64,000 nucleotides of DNA from Prorocentrum cordatum (GCA_963575745.1 CAUYUJ010015294.1:566001-630000), one strand, 5' to 3'; shown: positions 1-10,191, counted from the stretch's first letter. A program made the numbers and translations. The notes: generated from the letters alone by a model not told the origin.

Positions 1-175
1 GGCCTTCTGCCCGGCGGCCTCGCTCTTCCCTTCCTCTTCTCCATCCTTCTTTCGGCCCTGGACAGTGGCGCGCTCCTCCGCGCGTCATGGCCCTCGCCCC
101 CCAGGCGCGGCTGGGGCGCGCCCTCGAGGCGCGGCTGGGGGGCGCCCCAGCGACGTGGGAGCCCGAGAGAGACGA

Positions 176-226
<51 letters not shown>

Positions 227-501
227 GGTATGTCTGTCTGTCGGTATGTCTGTCTGTCTGTCTTTCTATATGTCTATATGTCTGTCTGTCTGCCTGTCTG
301 TCTCTGTCTGTCTCTGTCTGTCTCTGTCGTCTGTCTGTATGTCTGTCCGTCCGCCTGTCTGTCTGTATCTCTCTCTCTCGCTCTCTCTCTCTCTTTCTTT
401 CTCTCTCTCTCTCTATCCCTTTGTTTTGTTTCTTTTTTTCTATCTCTCTCTATTTATCTCTCCCTCTCTCTCTGCCATTTTTTTGTATCCTCTCTCTATA
501 T

Positions 502-533
<32 letters not shown>

Positions 534-549
534 CTCTCTCTCTCTATTC

Positions 550-591
<42 letters not shown>
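176..591. repeat. Compound (TCTG)n and (CT)n microsatellite
   Basis: An almost pure TCTG/TCTC tract grades into a long CT-rich tract. Open frames here read as Ser/Leu/Cys/Val repeats on the plus strand and Arg-Glu repeats on the minus strand; these are repeat translations, not genes. Confidence 0.95.
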
Positions 592-942
592 GCGGCGGAC
601 TTCCGGCGCGCTGCCCGCCGGCTGATCCGCCCCGGCTGCGGCGGCCGGCCGCCTCCTGGCGGGCCGGGCCTTCGCCGCACTTGCGGCGGCCCTCTTCGCC
701 TGCTCCGCCTCGGCCCTGCTGGCGGCGGCCCTCTTCTCTCGGGCTCTCCGGTGTTCCTTCTCCCGGTTCGCGCCGGCCTGCGCGGGCCGAGGGCGCGGGG
801 GCATCCTCGCGACGGCGCTCGCGCCCCTGGCCCCGCAGCCTTCGCGCTTGACCCTCGCGGCGCGATCGCCGCGGGAAGCGCGGAGCCGCCCCCTCGCCGC
901 CGCCAGGGCGCGCGACGGCTGCCCTTTCAGCGCGGATGCCAT
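544..942 (-). other. Ala/Arg/Glu-rich coding-like open frame, unrecognised
   Basis: Reading from 942 down, an open frame starts MASALKGQPSRALAAARG and carries a long charged, Ala-rich helical-looking stretch (Arg/Glu/Lys/Ala, about residues 55-110) before running into the (GA)n microsatellite, which translates as Arg-Glu repeats. No family is recognised. The heptad-like charge pattern and G/C-ending codons look more coding-like than the other frames, but in DNA this GC-rich open frames arise easily by chance. It could be an exon of the same Ala-rich product suggested at 1446-2466, or nothing. Confidence 0.2.
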
Positions 943-1445
943 GCCGAGCTCGCTGGCGGCCCGGCGGAGCTCCCGCGACTTGCGCCGCGTCGCCGCGCCG
1001 CCGCAGGCGAGGTCCGCGGCGCCCCGCTCGTCGCCGAGCTAGCCGCCCTCTCGGGAGATGGAACAATAAAGGGGAATCCCCCCCGCGCCGCTGCCTCTGC
1101 AACTCTTGCTTCCGAGAGTGGATCAACTGCGTGAGCGCGAGGTTTCGGAAGTCCCGAGCACGCGCGCCCGATGCGCCCAAGCGCGGCAAGGGAGGGGGCC
1201 CGCCTGCCGTCGACGACGGACGATGGCGCGCGCGCACCTCATCTCTCTGGAGCGCCACTTAGCAGCTGCAGGACGATCAACGCACCAACGCATCAACGAC
1301 GGCAGCGGCGGCGGCGGGGGCAAGGAAATGGGGGGCCCAAGCGACTCGCTTGCCCCGTTGGGGCCGACGCCTGCAGATCGGCGATTGCAATTGGCGCAGG
1401 GGCGCAATTAAACCGCCCAGGATATCATCGCGGCGGCGGTTTATT
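943..1445. other. Unassigned GC-rich stretch
   Basis: GC-rich sequence with overlapping open frames on both strands and no recognisable motif, RNA gene or repeat. An aataaa near 1065 has no clear meaning, because dinoflagellates do not reliably use that polyadenylation signal. Confidence 0.5.
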
Positions 1446-2466
1446 TCAAAGCCCGCGCGCCTCCGCGCCGAGGCCCTCGACGGCCTCGGCGGCGGCGCGG
1501 TGGCCGCCCAGGGCTGTTGCGGACGCCGCCGCTGCCCAGGCCGCCAGGGCGGCCGCCGCGCCTCCTGGCCGCGCTCGCCGCCGCGGCGGCGCCCTTTGCC
1601 TGAGGGGCAACGATGGGAGGGGGTGGGGGGCCAAGCCGCGGGGGGGGCGCATCGACCTGGAATCGGCGACGCATCGCCGATGGATCGGCGGTGGGCCTCC
1701 GATGACGACTCCGCGCCTTCCTGGGCAGGTTGGAGCTATCGGCGATCAATGGGCGACTGAGGGTCGATGCACTCCCCTAGGCCAATCCCCTGCTGTCGTT
1801 GTCCCTGGCTGCCTCCTGCCGGAGGGCCTCGAGCGCCTTCGCCGCCGCCAGCAGCCGCGCCCGTTCGGGCGCGGCGGCCTTCGCCAGGCAGCCCGCGGGC
1901 CCCTGCACCTGCGCCTCCTTCTGCTCCTTCGCGCTGTCCGCCGAGGAGTCGCCCGCGTCGTCGCCCGAGGAGTCGCCCGCGTCGTCTTCGCCAGGCGCGG
2001 CCGCAGGCGCGGCCGCCTGCGCTTCCTCGTCGTCCTTCGCGCCGTCAGCCGAGGAGTCGCCCGAGTCATCGCGCGCTGTCCGAGCGGCAGCCTTTGTCGT
2101 GCGAGGGGTCGCCCTCGCCCTCGCCCTCGCCCTTCGCCTCGGCGGGCGCGCTCGCCGCGCCCGCCGCCCTCGCCGCCCTGAGCTCCTCCTGCGCTTCCAA
2201 CGCGCGGCTCTCCGCCGCGAGCGCGCGCTGCCGCTGGCGGCGGGCCCCCGCGGCCCGCGCGCCCGGCGCGGCGGGGGGCGCCGGCGAAAACCCCCGCCCT
2301 GGAAGTAGCAGCACGCCGCCCGCCACTGCGCGGGCGCAGCGCATATTATCAGGCAAAGGGCCGAGGCGCGCTGCCAGCTGACTGGGGCCCGCGAGGCGCC
2401 GTTCCGCGAAATTCAGCTTTGCATTATTAAGGATCCGACTCTTCGAAATAATCCACCATGTTTGCA
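1446..2466 (-). other. Ala/Glu/Asp-rich coding-like region split by a MITE, unrecognised
   Basis: On the minus strand from about 2330 to 1809 one can read, with a frame change near 2066, an Ala/Arg/Glu helix (RALAAESRALEAQEEL), an acidic Asp-Ser repeat stretch (ADSAKEQKEAQ) and another helix (LLAAAKALEALRQEAA). The inverted-repeat element at 1600-1808 follows. Beyond it, 1599-1446 reads LAAWAAAASATALGG and then a stop after EARGL. The composition suits an Ala-rich coiled-coil protein or a retroelement ORF1. No domain is recognised, and the element could lie in an intron or could have broken the gene. Confidence 0.25.
1600..1808. mobile_element. Inverted-repeat element, family A, copy 1
   Basis: Begins CTGAGGGGCAACGATGGG and ends with a decayed reverse complement (GTCGTTGTCCCTGG). 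The interior has CGACCTGGAATCGGCGA, CATCGCCGATGGATCGG and GGGTCGATGCA blocks shared with copies at 19440-19618 and 46971-47172. It has no open frame of its own and looks like a non-autonomous MITE. Confidence 0.6.
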
Positions 2467-2695
2467 CTGGTTCAGTCATTCAAATTCCCCCCCCCCCCAT
2501 TCGCTGCTCGTCGCGCCCCGGCGGGGGCAAAGCACCCAACGGACGGAAGGCGCTGTGGAAAGAAACTTGTGCCAGGATGGTTGGTTCACCTCGAGGGCGG
2601 GGCCCTGAAAGATAAATACCTGCATTCTGAGAAACGAAGCGCCGTTCACGGAGAGCGCGACCGGACTGCCCAGGCGCGCGCCCCCTCCCCAGGGG
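2345..2695. mobile_element. Palindromic element, family P, copy A
   Basis: Two imperfect inverted arms surround an interior near 2500: the ACCATGTTTGCACTGG side is answered by GTGCCAGGATGGTTGG, and both arms carry a GCAAAGCACC-type block and a TCTGAGAAACGAAGCGCCG-type block. The same arms recur at 3770-3955 and 4233-4490. No coding capacity was found. Confidence 0.5.
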
Positions 2696-3130
2696 CTCTG
2701 GAATCGAGCCCTTGGAACCTGCGACCGCGCGGCGCCCCTGCGCCCGCGCGCGCGCGCGCCCGTGTCTGCGTCTGTGCGTCTGTCGGCGTGGGTGTCTGCA
2801 TCTGTGTCTGCGTCTGCGCGCGCATCGATGTCTGCGTCCGTTCCTGCGTCTATGTCTTCGCCGGTGGAACCTCGGAGCGCGCGGCGCCCCCCCCCCGGCC
2901 AGGAATAAGGGCTCGAACACCGAGCCCGTGGAAATCACGAGCTCGCAGCGCCCCCCCCCCAGCTAGAGTCGGAGGGTTCGAAAACCGAGCCCTTGGAACT
3001 TGCGAGCTCGCAGCGCCCTCGCCCTAGCCGGCAAGTCCAAGGGATCGAACACCGATCCCTTGGAGCTCACGAGTTTGCAGCGCCCCCCTGGCCAGGAAGT
3101 CCGAGGGATCGAAAATCGAAGCCTCGGAAC
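2690..3130. repeat. ~65-bp satellite with a palindromic core, array 1
   Basis: Units contain a core of type AAGGGATCGAA-n-CGAGCCCTTGGAAC followed by GCGAGCTCGCAGCGCCCC. Cores lie near 2911, 2976, 3039 and 3105, giving a spacing of 63-66 bp. The core is self-complementary (AAGGGCTCGA / TCGAGCCCTT), so each unit can form a short hairpin. The stretch 2756-2870 is a (TGTCTGCG)-like microsatellite. Confidence 0.75.
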
Positions 3131-3720
3131 TCATCGCTCCCCTTTATTCTGATCCAACCCTTCCTCTCAGAAAAACCAGCGAAGACCGCCGAAAAACGGC
3201 GACCGACTCGCCCCGCACAAACCCACCCCAACAAAAAAACGGCGAGCAAAACGCACACCTTCAATTCGCCTCGTCGAACGAAGCAGCGACGACGACGCGC
3301 CAAAACACTTGCCAGGACGGGTGCGAGCACTGACACGAGGGCTTTCGCTGAAACTCCCTGCGTCTCCCTGTGAAGCCACGCGCCGTGTGAGGGGCGTGCC
3401 AAAACTGGACTTAGGGCGCGTGTGAGCCTGTGCGCGTGCCCAAATTTGCCAGAGGATATGCGTGAACGCTGACACTGGACTCTTCGGCGGCGCCCCCCAT
3501 GAGGCCACGCGCCCCAACGAGGCCCGCGAGCAAGCCGCGGCCCGCATCGCGCGCCCCGAAGAACGCCGAGGAACCCCGGAAAAAAACGGCGAGCAAAAAT
3601 CCTGCGAAGACTTAGTGCACTCCCCGAGAAAACGGGAAACGGCGACGCCCGACCTCGGGGGGTTACCCACTGGAGGCTCCGTTGAGGGGGGTGGTCGAAC
3701 TTACGCGCTCGCAGCTCCCT
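3131..3720. other. Unassigned stretch with diverged minisatellite
   Basis: No gene recognised. Around 3370-3520, GCCACGCGCCGTGTGAGGGG and CTTCGGCGGCGCCCCCCATG resemble diverged units of the minisatellite at 23630-24110. Confidence 0.4.
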
Positions 3721-3780
3721 CCCTGGCCGGAATGTCCAAGGGCTCGAAAATCGAGCCCTTGGAACTCGCGAGCTCGCGGG
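3720..3780. repeat. Single unit of the palindromic-core satellite
   Basis: Contains AAGGGCTCGAAAATCGAGCC followed by CTTGG, then GCGAGCTCGCGGG. It directly abuts the family P element at 3770. Confidence 0.7.
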
Positions 3781-3955
3781 CTCTGACGGGGGAAAAGCAC
3801 CTGACGGACGAGAAGCACTGCAGTGAGAAACTTGTGCAAGTATGGTTGGTTAAGTATGAGAGTGGGGTTCTCTAACGATCAAAATCTGCACTGTGAGAAA
3901 CGAAGCGCCGCGCATGCGGAGCGCGACCGCGCTGCCCAGGCGCGCGACCGCCCCC
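3770..3955. mobile_element. Palindromic element, family P, copy B (one arm)
   Basis: Shares CTGACGG-GAAAAGCACCT, a GTGCAAGTATGGTTGGTTAAGT block and GAGAAACGAAGCGCCGCGC with copies A and C. Only one arm is evident, so this is a half element. Confidence 0.5.
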
Positions 3956-4225
3956 CACCCCCCAGCAGAGAAAGTCCAAGGGCTTGAAAATCGAGCCCCT
4001 GGAACTGACGAGCTCGCAGCGCCCCCATCCCCAGCCAGAAAGTCCAAGAGGTCGAAAATCGAACCCTTGGAACTTGCGAGCACGCAGCGCCCCTTTCCAC
4101 GGCCAGGAAGTCCAAGGGGTCGAGAATCGAGCCCTTGGAACTTGCGAGCATGCATCGCCCCCTCCCCAACCAGAAAATCCAAGGGATCGAACATCGAGCA
4201 CTTGGAACCTACGAGCATGCAGAGC
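3955..4225. repeat. ~67-bp satellite with a palindromic core, array 2
   Basis: Four units have cores near 3979, 4047, 4113 and 4180 (spacing 66-68 bp). Each carries GAAAATCGAGCCCTTGGAAC-like and GCGAGC-CGCAGCGCCCC blocks. All long open frames here are repeat translations. Confidence 0.8.
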
Positions 4226-4232
4226 AAACGCG

Positions 4233-4490
4233 CCCCTGGGCAGTCTGGCCGCGTTCCTGTTGGCCCCCCGTTTCACCAAATGCAACTATCTATATTTTAG
4301 GATTCGAGTCTCCGAAATAACCTACCATGCTTGCACAGGTTCCGTCCTGCAGCGCTTTCCCTCCGCTCGGTGCTTGTCGCGCTCTGACGGGCGAAAAGCA
4401 CCTAAGAACGGAAAACACTGCAGAAAGAAGCCTGTCCAAGTATGATGTGAATGTTCAAAATGGGGTCCTGAACTATGGAAACCGCGTCTG
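4233..4490. mobile_element. Palindromic element, family P, copy C (both arms)
   Basis: The first arm (CTGGGCAGTCTGGCCGCG ... CATGCTTGCACAGGTT ... GGTGCTTGTCGC) is followed by its approximate reverse complement (GCGAAAAGCACCTAAG ... CTGTCCAAGTATGATG). This is the clearest full fold-back copy of the family. The satellite array recurs at 4490-4690. Confidence 0.55.
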
Positions 4491-4690
4491 CGCCCCCTCC
4501 CAGCCAGAAAATACAAGGGCTTGACAATGGAGCGAAAAAGTACAAGCTCGCAGCGACCCCCCCCCACAGCCAGAAAATCCAAGGGCTCGAGAATCGAGCC
4601 CTCGAAACCTCTGCGGCCCCCTCGCTGGCAATAAAGTCCCAAGGCTCGATTTTCGAGCCCTTGGACTTTCTGGCCAGGGAGGGGGAGGGG
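4490..4690. repeat. Satellite with a palindromic core, array 3
   Basis: Two or three degraded units (cores near 4508 and 4580) plus an inverted unit near 4645-4675, where the GGCTCGATTTTCGAGCCC palindrome is complete. Confidence 0.6.
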
Positions 4691-4692
4691 AT

Positions 4693-4985
4693 AGAAAGAG
4701 AGAGAGAGAGAGAGAGAGAAAACAAAAAAAGAGGGCGTGCTTGCAGGTGTTCCTCGGCTTCGCGCTTTCCTCGATGTGTTTTTTTCATCGATTTGGGCGT
4801 TGTCTTTCCTCGGTTTGCCTGCGGTTTCCTCGGTTCGGGGGGTGTCCTTCCTCCTCTTCCTCCTCCTCCTCCTCCTCCTCCTCCTCCGTCTTTCCTCATC
4901 CTCCCTCCTCCCTCCTCCTCCGCCCTCCTCCTCCTCCCTCCTCCTCCTACGTCCTCATCCTCCTCCTTCCTCCTCCTTCCGATCC
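4693..4985. repeat. (GA)n then (CCT)n microsatellites
   Basis: (AG)n at about 4696-4720; (CCT)n at about 4847-4985 with interruptions. Confidence 0.9.
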
Positions 4986-5130
4986 TCTGAGCTCCACCTT
5001 TCTGCTCCCAACGCTCCCGTACACCCTTCTCCTATGAGGTCGGCGACCTTCGAGCCATCAGGCTCGCGCCCTCCTTCATCTCGCGTCCGCTATCAAGCCC
5101 TCTGACCTGCAGGAACAAAACATCGGCAGA

Positions 5131-5293
5131 AACATAAATTTTCGGAACTCCGAGCGGATTTCTTGGATCGGCACTGAGGCCCCCTGGCGGCGCCTTCAGC
5201 GCCGCTCCTGGGGCGCTCCGCGCGCCAGGGAGGGAGGGGGCCCAACGCCGATCCAAGCAATCCGCGCGGAGCTCTGGAAGTTGATCTTTACGC
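5131..5293. mobile_element. Fold-back MITE, family B, copy 1
   Basis: The left end AAACATAAATTTTCGGAACTC continues into GCGGATTTCTTGGATCGGCA. The right end is the reverse complement (CGCCGATCCAAG-AATCCGCGCGGAGCTC ... GATCTTTACGC), giving terminal inverted repeats of roughly 45-50 bp around a GC-rich GGCGCGCC-like centre. No open frame is shared by the copies. Confidence 0.8.
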
Positions 5294-5510
5294 ATTTCTT
5301 TCTTTTTCGAAAACCCCCATCTCTTATGAGGTCAATGATCTTCGCGCCATGAGGGTGCAGGAGGAGCAGGTGGGGAAGAGGAGTGGTCACAACTCGCAGA
5401 GGGATGCGGAGAAACTATAATCGCGAGAATCGCGAAACGAAGATGCCTTCGCGCCCCTTAGGTTGGCGTATCACATACTATTTGTTCATTTACTCGGGAG
5501 GAACGAACAA

Positions 5511-5680
5511 CTGCATACTCGTAAACTTTTGTAGGTCCGCGCAGATTTCTTGCACCTGCGCTGAACCCCCCTCCCTGGTGCGCGGAGCGCACCGGGGGCG
5601 GCGCCAGAGGTGCCGGCAGGGGCGCTCCAGCGCCGATACAAGAAATTCGCGTGGAACTGTAAACGTCTATGTGTATGTAG
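5511..5680. mobile_element. Fold-back MITE, family B, copy 2
   Basis: The left end has TCCGCGCAGATTTCTTG and the right end GCGCCGATACAAGAAATTCG; outside these, ACTCGTAAACTTTT pairs with CTGTAAACGTCTATG. This copy is more diverged than copies 3-5 and lies about 220 bp from copy 1. Confidence 0.75.
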
Positions 5681-5795
5681 TTTCTGCTTATTCTCATTAT
5701 TCATATGTTTATTTAAGTCTTCTTCTGACGCATTAATCTGAGTCCTCTTCTTCAATTACTCGGTCACTACCACCATGCCAAATCCTTTCTACCCT

Positions 5796-5910
5796 CCCGG
5801 CGGAAATCGGCAGGCTAGTAGGCCTCCGCTGAGAAAGCGAAGCCCAAATCGGAATCCGAGGTCGAATCGAGTTGGATGAGTAGGAATGAGCCCTGCATGT
5901 GCCCCTTCCT
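5796..5910 (+). repeat. Dispersed AATCGG-rich repeat, family C, copy 1
   Basis: Shares GGCGGAAATCGGCAGGCTAG, CCTCCGCTGAGAAA, AATCGGAATCCGAGG-CGAATCG and GGAATGAGCCCTGC blocks with copies near 18105, 32670 and 56460. Function unknown. Confidence 0.65.
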
Positions 5911-6084
5911 GCCTCTCTATCCCCCCTCGATTCAACTGCGAATGGTGCCGTGGAATGTTCCCTCTAAGACGGCCCATGCGCCCGCGAAGGGCGGCCTCGT
6001 TTGGCACCTACAGGGCCTGGGGACGCGAAGCGTGGGGATCGCCGTCGCGATAAGGCCCCACGAGCCCGCGACGGCTACGACGGC

Positions 6085-6300
6085 TGGGTCAGGGAGAACC
6101 TTGAGTTTCGAGGTTCGAGGTTTTCGATGTTCCAGGCTTTCGGGCGTTTTCGTGTGCTCTCGGCGGCTTTCCAGCCTCGCGATGGCTCCCAGCAGCTGCG
6201 CCTCGCCGAGAACGCTCTGGGGGTGCCCAGATCGTCCCGGACAGCCGCCGGAGGCCCGAGCCATGGCCCGAAAGCCAAGGGGCGAGAGAGACCGCCACGG
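6085..6300 (-). repeat. Dispersed repeat, family D, copy 1
   Basis: Read on the minus strand it contains CTCCGGCGGCTGTCCGGGAC, GATCTGGGCACCCCCAGAGC and TCTCGGCGAGGCGCAGCTGC, as in the plus-strand copies at 47173-47330 and 56680-56830. Confidence 0.65.
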
Positions 6301-7290
6301 CTGGGACGTGCGGAGCGTACTGAGGGTCGGTGGGGGACGCGATGTCGGGGGGGACATGCTACGAGGCTCCACGTGCGGGCGATGGCGGCGACGGCTGCGA
6401 CATACGATGCTTGGAGGAAATGGGGGAGAGGATCTGTGGGATATCCTTCTGGCACCCCGCGTTCGCGACGGTGGCGAACAGGCCACGTGCTTAGATCCAG
6501 CTTTAGAGGTAAAAGCTCTCCATGCAAAAACTGTTTTGCAAGACATCTGCGCGAAGCTCCAGAAATTCATGTTTATGCAATTTTTCTGTCCCTCGATGAT
6601 TACAACCTCCTCGTCCGCTCGGTTTGAATGGGCACAGGAGGCTTCAAAGTAGCCTCAAGACGGGCAAGAACACCCCTTGGAGAGCTCCGAGAACCTCCGA
6701 GAGGCGATTATTCGGGCTCTAAGACAAATTCCGAATCTGAAATTTCCCCCTTTTTTGGTGGACTGCCCTGAGGATGGTCACAAAAAGGCCCCACAAACAC
6801 CCGAAAGACACCCAGAGAGCCCCACGCCTTCCCACAAAGACACCAACACCACAAAGACACCAAAGACACAAAGACCCAAGAAAACTCATGGAGACGCCAA
6901 ATTGGCTGCCTGGGATGTTCTCTCTTGCGATGATTCTCATGGCGAATCGTCGCGATATTCTTTTCTGGATCCACTGTATGTGATAAGCGAAGCGCAAGTA
7001 TCGTAGGTGGTGACAGTCTGGCAGTTCTGGAACGTAAGATGTGTGTTCGTCTCCCTCTGCACCCTCCTCTCCCGTCGGCGAGGAAAGGTGAGTGCCTTCT
7101 TCCGCGTCCCCCACCTCATGGAGCCACGATTACGGTCCACACTGCACGGTAGCTGGTGGACCTTGGGTGGCAACGCAATGCGCTCTGGGTGAGACCGCGC
7201 CGACCCCCCTGCTTCGAAGATGATGCTGAAAGCCTTCGTGCAAAGTTACAAGAATGTTTTCGCACGGGTGGTACGGCACCGCAGCATGGG
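6301..7290. other. Unassigned stretch with a MITE half-copy and CA-rich repeats
   Basis: 6530-6585 holds the right half of a family B MITE (CTGCGCGAAGCTCCAGAAAT, then CATGTTTATGCA). 6780-6900 is a CA-rich minisatellite (ACAAAGACACCAA-like). The rest shows no recognisable gene. Confidence 0.5.
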
Positions 7291-7410
7291 GGTGAGGAGA
7301 GAGGAGGGGGAACAAGAGGGAGAGGGAGAGGGAGGTGAGGAGGGGGGAGAGGGAGAGGGGGGAGAAGGAGAGAGAGGGAGAGGAGGGAGAGGCGGGAGAA
7401 GGCAAGCTAG
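7290..7410. repeat. (GGGAGA)n purine tract
   Basis: An almost pure purine run on the plus strand. Open frames here translate as Gly/Glu/Arg repeats. Confidence 0.9.
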
Positions 7411-7489
7411 GCGCGTTCGCGCTTCATCTGACTTCCCATGAAACTGATTTCTCTCTGTCCGCGGACGCGTGTCATAGCCGATTTGAGAC

Positions 7490-7601
7490 TGTGATTATGA
7501 TGCGTTTTAGCGCAATGGCAAAAAGGGGGCCCTAGAGGTCAAACGGCGGCAAGTTGCGGCGAGTGGTGCATATACACACGCCAAACATGCACTATCTCAC
7601 A
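7490..7601 (-). repeat. 3' LTR of copia element 1
   Basis: 112-bp direct repeat of 16523-16634, estimated by eye at about 85-90% identity. On the element strand it begins TGTGAGATA and ends TCACA, i.e. TG...CA. The outer flank is GAGAC (7485-7489) against GCGAC outside the other LTR, a plausible 5-bp target duplication with one change. Confidence 0.75.
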
Positions 7602-7700
7602 CCCGTGAAACTTTATCACGAGCTAGCCGGCAGACCGCGCAGTACCGCTGGTCTACCTAAGCCTCTACGGCAGTAAAAGGAACTCCAGTGTTGGGACTAC

Positions 7701-8345
7701 TCAAGTCCAAGGCAGCCAAGACTCAGGGTCTGGGGTTACGTCATACGAACTAGTACGTAAGACCATTACAAAGAAATCCGTAGGCATATTCTTCGTCAGA
7801 CAATCAACAGCCATGATACTGGTATCGAACCATCGGATCTTATCACAAAATATGCGTGGATGTAAAATCTCTGCATATTCCATTCAACTAATCCAAATAG
7901 CCTGTCTTAAAATACCGAAATCCATACTCAAGCGCTTATCTTCTGCCTTGCCCATAGTTGGGGCGATTAGGTGTTCCTCAAGGCTCTTACGATCCGTCAT
8001 CCATAACGGTCTCATAGACATGGCTGATTTGTCTTCCCAATTGGTTGGCAGCTTCTTTCCGGCGCCAAGCATCCCACGCGCATCTGCGATGGCGGCGCGA
8101 ATGCGCGCACCAGATTCGACACCCCATAAACAAGCCAGAGTCTCCGCTTGTAGTGTAGATTGACATGCTCGTTGGATCACTTTACTAGGTATACATATAG
8201 GGTGAACATGGCCACTGTTCCCCATCGATGAATTCAGGCCCTGCGAATCCATTGAACCTAGCCCTCTTTGGTATGAGAGGCTCGATTCTCCCCTTGACTA
8301 TATCCTCTTATCCTGACCAACTGGCGTCAGCAACGGTAAGAAGGA
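7701..8345 (-). pseudogene. Copia RNase H domain (broken)
   Basis: C-terminal part of the copia 1 polyprotein, which would degrade the RNA strand during reverse transcription. Visible motifs on the minus strand are VADASW around 8326 (first catalytic Asp), SKVIQRACQSTLQAET (8252-7884 frame; the Glu is the second acidic residue), RPLWMTDRKSL (third Asp) and IRWFDTSIMAVDCLTK (the W-T-QLADcLTK end motif of copia polyproteins). A stop follows VADASWSG, and the frame differs from RT, so at least one indel has occurred. It ends about 100 bp before the 3' LTR, as expected. Confidence 0.85.
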
Positions 8346-8680
8346 TCATATCTTGATTCCACTTAGCGGCTCCACCTTTAAATACTGATCCGCAGTCAGC
8401 GGACTGACTTGCTTCTTCTAATAAACGGTTGGCTTCTTTGAGATGGGGTACCTTAGCGCGACGCGCTGCTGTCTGCAGTCTGCTCGCACGATCAATGGCC
8501 CATGTTTACGCTGACGTGTAACCCATGACAAAGCACCTACGACCGATCTGAGCTGTGCAGACTCACCCTCATTGAATTTTCTCGTGAGGGGACTGTCTCT
8601 AGGATAGGATGTAGCTTCGATGTTCTCAATATTGCCCTCGGCCGCAATATTCGCCGTGAAATCTTCGCCCCGAACAACTT

Positions 8681-9636
8681 CTAGACCGCAGTGGCGGAAA
8701 TTATCCGACAGATCTCGCGAATATCAGACTCTGCTAATTCCGAATCGATGATTTTCTGACTTTTCTCATCTGCAGCCCATAGTATGTCATCTACATGTGT
8801 ACCTAACATACACGTGATCTCATTCTTGTCATTGTGAATACTGAACAAAGCAGGCATGTTACGATTCTCCTTTAGACCATGAGCGTCAAACCTTTTGCGA
8901 ATAGTCCCCCATAAGCCTCGTCCTGCGTCACGCGTGCCATAGACAGGCATACGCACGGTCAGTGCACCACCATCCGGCACTCCATCGAGTCCGTCGGGCG
9001 GCGGCGTGAGCAGCATGAGGCGGTCGAGTTCCTGACCCTGGCAGTACGCAGATGCAACGTCGGCACACTTGAGAATATTATCTGCGCCGGCGGCCCATGA
9101 TATTATCAACCTTAGCCCTTCTAGTTCGCGCGTTGGCGAATCCGTGCAGATGCCCAACGACTGTTCGAAATCTCCACGTACGACAAGTCTACTCTTGTAC
9201 TGCGGTGCAACCGAGGGTCCACCCGATCTACGGATAGGTTCATTCTTGTCAATCTCAATCCACTGCGCAGGTACCTGCGGTATCCTTCGTCGAGGAGATT
9301 TTGCAGTCCCACGGAATTAGTAGGTACGGCGGCGTCCAACTTCCGCCATTTTCCCCATTCGTCTTGTGTTGCCAATAATGAACCGCTTTTAAAGCCCTCA
9401 GATTCTCGATGATATGCCCGATACTTTGCACTATGTATCTTCTTCTTGGGTTGCGGCTTATGAGTGGTGCTTTCATTGAAAAAACCAGACAAGCGATACA
9501 TGTGGCTTAACAGCGAATGATGCTTCTCTGCGGGCAAGCAGATCCATGCCTGGCCCTGATGTTCTGGCCCTGCGCGTGGCATCAAGAAGTGGGTTCGCTG
9601 GTTCGGGAGCTGGCTCCGCCGTGCTACCATCGGCAT
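8681..9636 (-). pseudogene. Copia reverse transcriptase (RVT_2), broken
   Basis: RNA-dependent DNA polymerase of the copia 1 polyprotein. The 9157-8681 frame contains motif A ADVASAYCQGQELDRL (catalytic Asp at about 9061), the family-typical PVYGTRDAGRGLW, and motif C THVDDILWA (VDD at about 8786-8794). The VDD aspartates are intact. The pre-RT segment is in another frame at 9636-9158 (DEWGKWRKLDAAVP), so a frameshift separates them, and RT ends in a stop at 8681 before the RNase H part. Confidence 0.9.
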
Positions 9637-10072
9637 TCTCGACTCTTCTGCGCATCACTTCGTTGCGACTCCGTATACCGTGAGGGACGTCGTCTAGTAA
9701 AGACCTCTGAAGAGGCGCTCGAGTCACCAGCAACGACCGCGACGCGGGCGGTACAGGCACGACCATTCCATCAGACAGTTCATCTTCTTCCATGTGGCGA
9801 AATGCTTCTTCTATGAACTCGGGGTCTTCTGGGACCCCCGGCAGCTCTTCCGTCGCTACAGGATGTTCTTGCACAAGATGCTCTTGTACCCGTGGTTCTG
9901 GCATCTCACGTCTGTCGTCCACAAACGACTGTTGTTGTCCGTCTGGGGGCGCGCATCTTTCAACTCCACCGTCGCGATGCTTAGAGAGATACTGGTATGC
10001 CAGCGCTTCCGCCGCAGTACGCGGTCGACGCCTGTCGACAGCCACGCAGACAGATACACCCTCTGTGATCAC
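9473..10072 (-). pseudogene. Copia post-integrase linker
   Basis: A 199-residue open frame between integrase and RT, in the frame shared with gag and RT. It is acidic (many Glu/Asp/Pro, e.g. PEDPEFIEEAFRHMEEDE) and lacks enzymatic motifs; copia polyproteins commonly have a disordered spacer here. The assignment rests on position and composition. Confidence 0.65.
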
Positions 10073-10191
10073 CCATGCGTTTTTGCCATCGAATCCAACG
10101 GTACGAGAACCATGGTTCCACTTAGCAGTAACTTCGCAGTCGGTCGGCCTTTTAGGAAAGCACGCAATAGCACCGACTTGATATTATCCAG

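Noticed and set aside
1060-1075. aataaa as a polyadenylation signal
   Set aside because: Dinoflagellates do not reliably use this signal, and no gene end is supported here.
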